A DNA stretch of 64,000 nt from Vicinamibacterales bacterium (GTDB lineage Bacteria; Acidobacteriota; Vicinamibacteria; Vicinamibacterales; UBA8438): positions 1-64,000 of the forward strand of contig CATQHX010000036.1 in NCBI GenBank assembly GCA_958296065.1, given 5' to 3'. A program made the translations under genes and the position numbers. Of the stretch, positions 62,540 through 64,000 are shown one piece after another. The notes below the pieces were generated by a model. It made no database searches. It was not told where the DNA came from and saw only the letters and a list, made by a program, of their open reading frames with translations. Position 1 is the stretch's first letter, and each line of letters opens with the position of its first letter.

Positions 62540-64000
62540 TCAGCGGCGGCGCAACACGAGACAGGTCATGTCGTCGGCGGCCGGAGCGCCCGCGGAATAG
62601 CCGAGAATCTCGCTCCAGACGTGGTCCACGATCTCCTCGGGCGAGCGAGAAGACGCCCCGTCGAGCGTCGTCTCGAGCCGTTCCTTGCCGAAGAGCTCGC
62701 CGCTCAGGTTCACCGCGTCCGTCAAGCCGTCCGTGTAGAGGAAGAGTGCATCGCCGGGACGCAATTCCTCCTCTCGGCTCTCGTACTCGAAGTCGTCGAG
62801 CACGCCCATCGCCACGCCGCCGGTCATGGGGAGAGGCCGCCGTGCATCGTCGGCCGCCACGAGAAACGCCGGTTCGTGGCCCGCACAGACGTAGCTCATG
62901 ACGCAGCGATCGAGATCGACTATGCCCAGCACGCCGGTGACGAACAGCCCCATCGGGTTCTCACCGCAGAGTCTTCGATTGGCTTCGGTAGCGATGGCGC
63001 CGACGTCGGCGTTCTGGCTCTGGGTAGCAGCCGCGTTGATGGCGCCCTGAGAAGCCGCCATGAAGAGCGCCGCCGCCACCCCCTTGCCGGAGACGTCGCA
63101 CACCGTGAAGAAGAGCTTGCCGCCGGACGGCTCGAGCACGTCGACGAAGTCGCCGCCCACCTGTTGCGCCGGGGTCATCCGCGCGTAGGCCGCGAAGCGG
63201 CCGATGTTCACGTTGCCTTCCCGCACCAGGGCGGCCTGCACCACCTTGGCCATCTCCAGGTCCTGCTCCAGCGCCCGTTGCGCGACGCGCAGGCTGCGGT
63301 TGGTCTGCTGGAGCTCCTCGGTGCGCGCCGAGACCATCATCTCGAGCTGCTCTTCGCGGTTGAAGACCTGCACCGTCATGGCCTCGAACACCCGCGCCAG
63401 GCTGCCCAGCTCGTCGGTGCGCTTGATTACGTTCTCGAGCGGGCCTTCGTCGGGCTGCTTGCCCGCCTCTACCTGACGCGCCGCCGAGGCGATGACCTCG
63501 ATCGGGTGCGTCAGCCAACGGGTACCCCAGAGCGCCGCGGCGGCGGTGAAACCGAGCAGCACGAAGGCGATCAACGTGGTGTTGAAGGCCTCGGTCGACA
63601 CCGTGCTCGCGATGTCGTCGAGACTGACCGCCAGGGCCAGACCACCGATGGGGATGCCGCCGGCGTTGATGATGGGCGAGGCGACCCAGATGCCGCGGTC
63701 GGCCGGCGACAGCAGGCTGAGACTGGTCTCGCTGACCACCTGCCCGCGATCCATGGCCTGTGCCACCACGGCTTCCGCCCGCCGCGAGAAGGTGCCGGCG
63801 GCGTCCACCGCCCCGGTTCCGACCTGCCCGGACCGCGGCGCGGCAGCCGCCAGGTCGCGGTCCAGGTTGACGACCCAGAGCGCCTCGAGATTGCGTGAAC
63901 GGACCAGCAGGTCCGCCTCGCGCTGATACACCGAATACAGCAGGTTTCCCGCGCTCCCTTCGATCGGAATACCCACCTGAACGGCGCGCGGGGAGCCGGC
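62540..64000 (-). CDS. Membrane-sensor SpoIIE-type PP2C phosphatase, 5' partial
   Basis: The frame is open to the right window edge, so the N-terminus is missing. Visible order: a periplasmic-type sensor segment (first ~155 residues), a transmembrane helix near 163-180 (LIAFVLLGFTAAAALWG), a HAMP-like linker with RWLTHPIEVIASAARQVEAG, a coiled coil (~215-260), and a PP2C/SpoIIE domain with VGGDFVDV, CDVSGKGVAAALFM, CAGHEPAFL, YTDGLTDAV and ADDMTCLV. It would dephosphorylate the STAS proteins downstream in response to an external cue and so set sigma factor release. It leads the duplicated cassette. Confidence 0.88.
   Translation of the reverse strand, partial: AGSPRAVQVGIPIEGSAGNLLYSVYQREADLLVRSRNLEALWVVNLDRDLAAAAPRSGQVGTGAVDAAGTFSRRAEAVVAQAMDRGQVVSETSLSLLSPADRGIWVASPIINAGGIPIGGLALAVSLDDIASTVSTEAFNTTLIAFVLLGFTAAAALWGTRWLTHPIEVIASAARQVEAGKQPDEGPLENVIKRTDELGSLARVFEAMTVQVFNREEQLEMMVSARTEELQQTNRSLRVAQRALEQDLEMAKVVQAALVREGNVNIGRFAAYARMTPAQQVGGDFVDVLEPSGGKLFFTVCDVSGKGVAAALFMAASQGAINAAATQSQNADVGAIATEANRRLCGENPMGLFVTGVLGIVDLDRCVMSYVCAGHEPAFLVAADDARRPLPMTGGVAMGVLDDFEYESREEELRPGDALFLYTDGLTDAVNLSGELFGKERLETTLDGASSRSPEEIVDHVWSEILGYSAGAPAADDMTCLVLRRR

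Overview
This is a GC-rich (about two-thirds G+C by eye), densely coded bacterial chromosome segment with no rRNA, tRNA, CRISPR array or recognisable phage. Many genes start with GTG or TTG, and short stop/start overlaps (ATGA, GTGA) are common. A secreted protein of the 'DLQGVW' type, partner-switching cassettes, a class II terpene cyclase and a TAXI-TRAP transporter together suggest Acidobacteriota, perhaps Vicinamibacteria. That placement is an inference from gene content, not a proof. Both window ends cut genes.

Layout. 0-2.3 kb and 60.7-64 kb hold two partner-switching signalling cassettes (SpoIIE-type phosphatases, HATPase anti-sigma kinases, STAS antagonists); the right one carries a duplicated kinase-STAS pair. 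2.4-17.6 kb: a DUF349 protein with an internal 69-bp tandem repeat, two exported cyclophilins, an ACP-acyl-AMP ligase-PlsC fusion, a GNAT/methyltransferase/alcohol dehydrogenase operon, a degenerate integrase-core transposase, a Cys/Met PLP enzyme, a MATE exporter and a Nudix hydrolase. 17.7-24.1 kb: topoisomerase IV-type A and B subunits flanking an AGCS symporter. 24.8-30.3 kb: a SWIM/HTH protein, a secreted protein, then a deletion-scarred defence island (AAA ATPase, internally deleted DUF4276 partner, Phd-type antitoxin, PIN-S24 chimera with a premature TAG, 3' remnants of HsdS and of an MBL-fold gene).

30.3-41.2 kb is the most unusual block. A lipoate-ligase-like gene diverges from a tightly coupled run: cysteine desulfurase, GcvH-like lipoyl carrier, COG0523 GTPase, a small four-Cys protein, a two-cluster ferredoxin, a radical SAM enzyme, a DUF116-polyprenyl synthase fusion, a prenyltransferase-like barrel and a DxDD terpene cyclase. 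No glycine-cleavage P or T genes and no dnd genes are present, so the carrier and desulfurase probably serve another purpose, perhaps sulfur or lipoyl chemistry linked to terpenoid formation.

41.3-43.5 kb is a second small defence/TA patch (DUF262, HEPN, HicB). 43.6-47.5 kb: Fe-alcohol dehydrogenase, exported PQQ-type propeller, tandem Uma2 nucleases. 47.6-52.9 kb: a coupled operon that looks like aryl-acid metabolism (HemW-like radical SAM, chorismate-lyase-like, flavin halogenase-like, thioesterase, PaaK-like ligase, VOC protein). 53-60.6 kb: TAXI-TRAP importer, ATP-grasp/alpha-E pair, ammonium channel and LOG-type protein.

A dispersed palindromic element occurs at three convergent gene junctions (10.1, 21.6 and 60.6 kb). 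Each time its terminal TAGCGCC supplies the TAG stop codon of a flanking gene.
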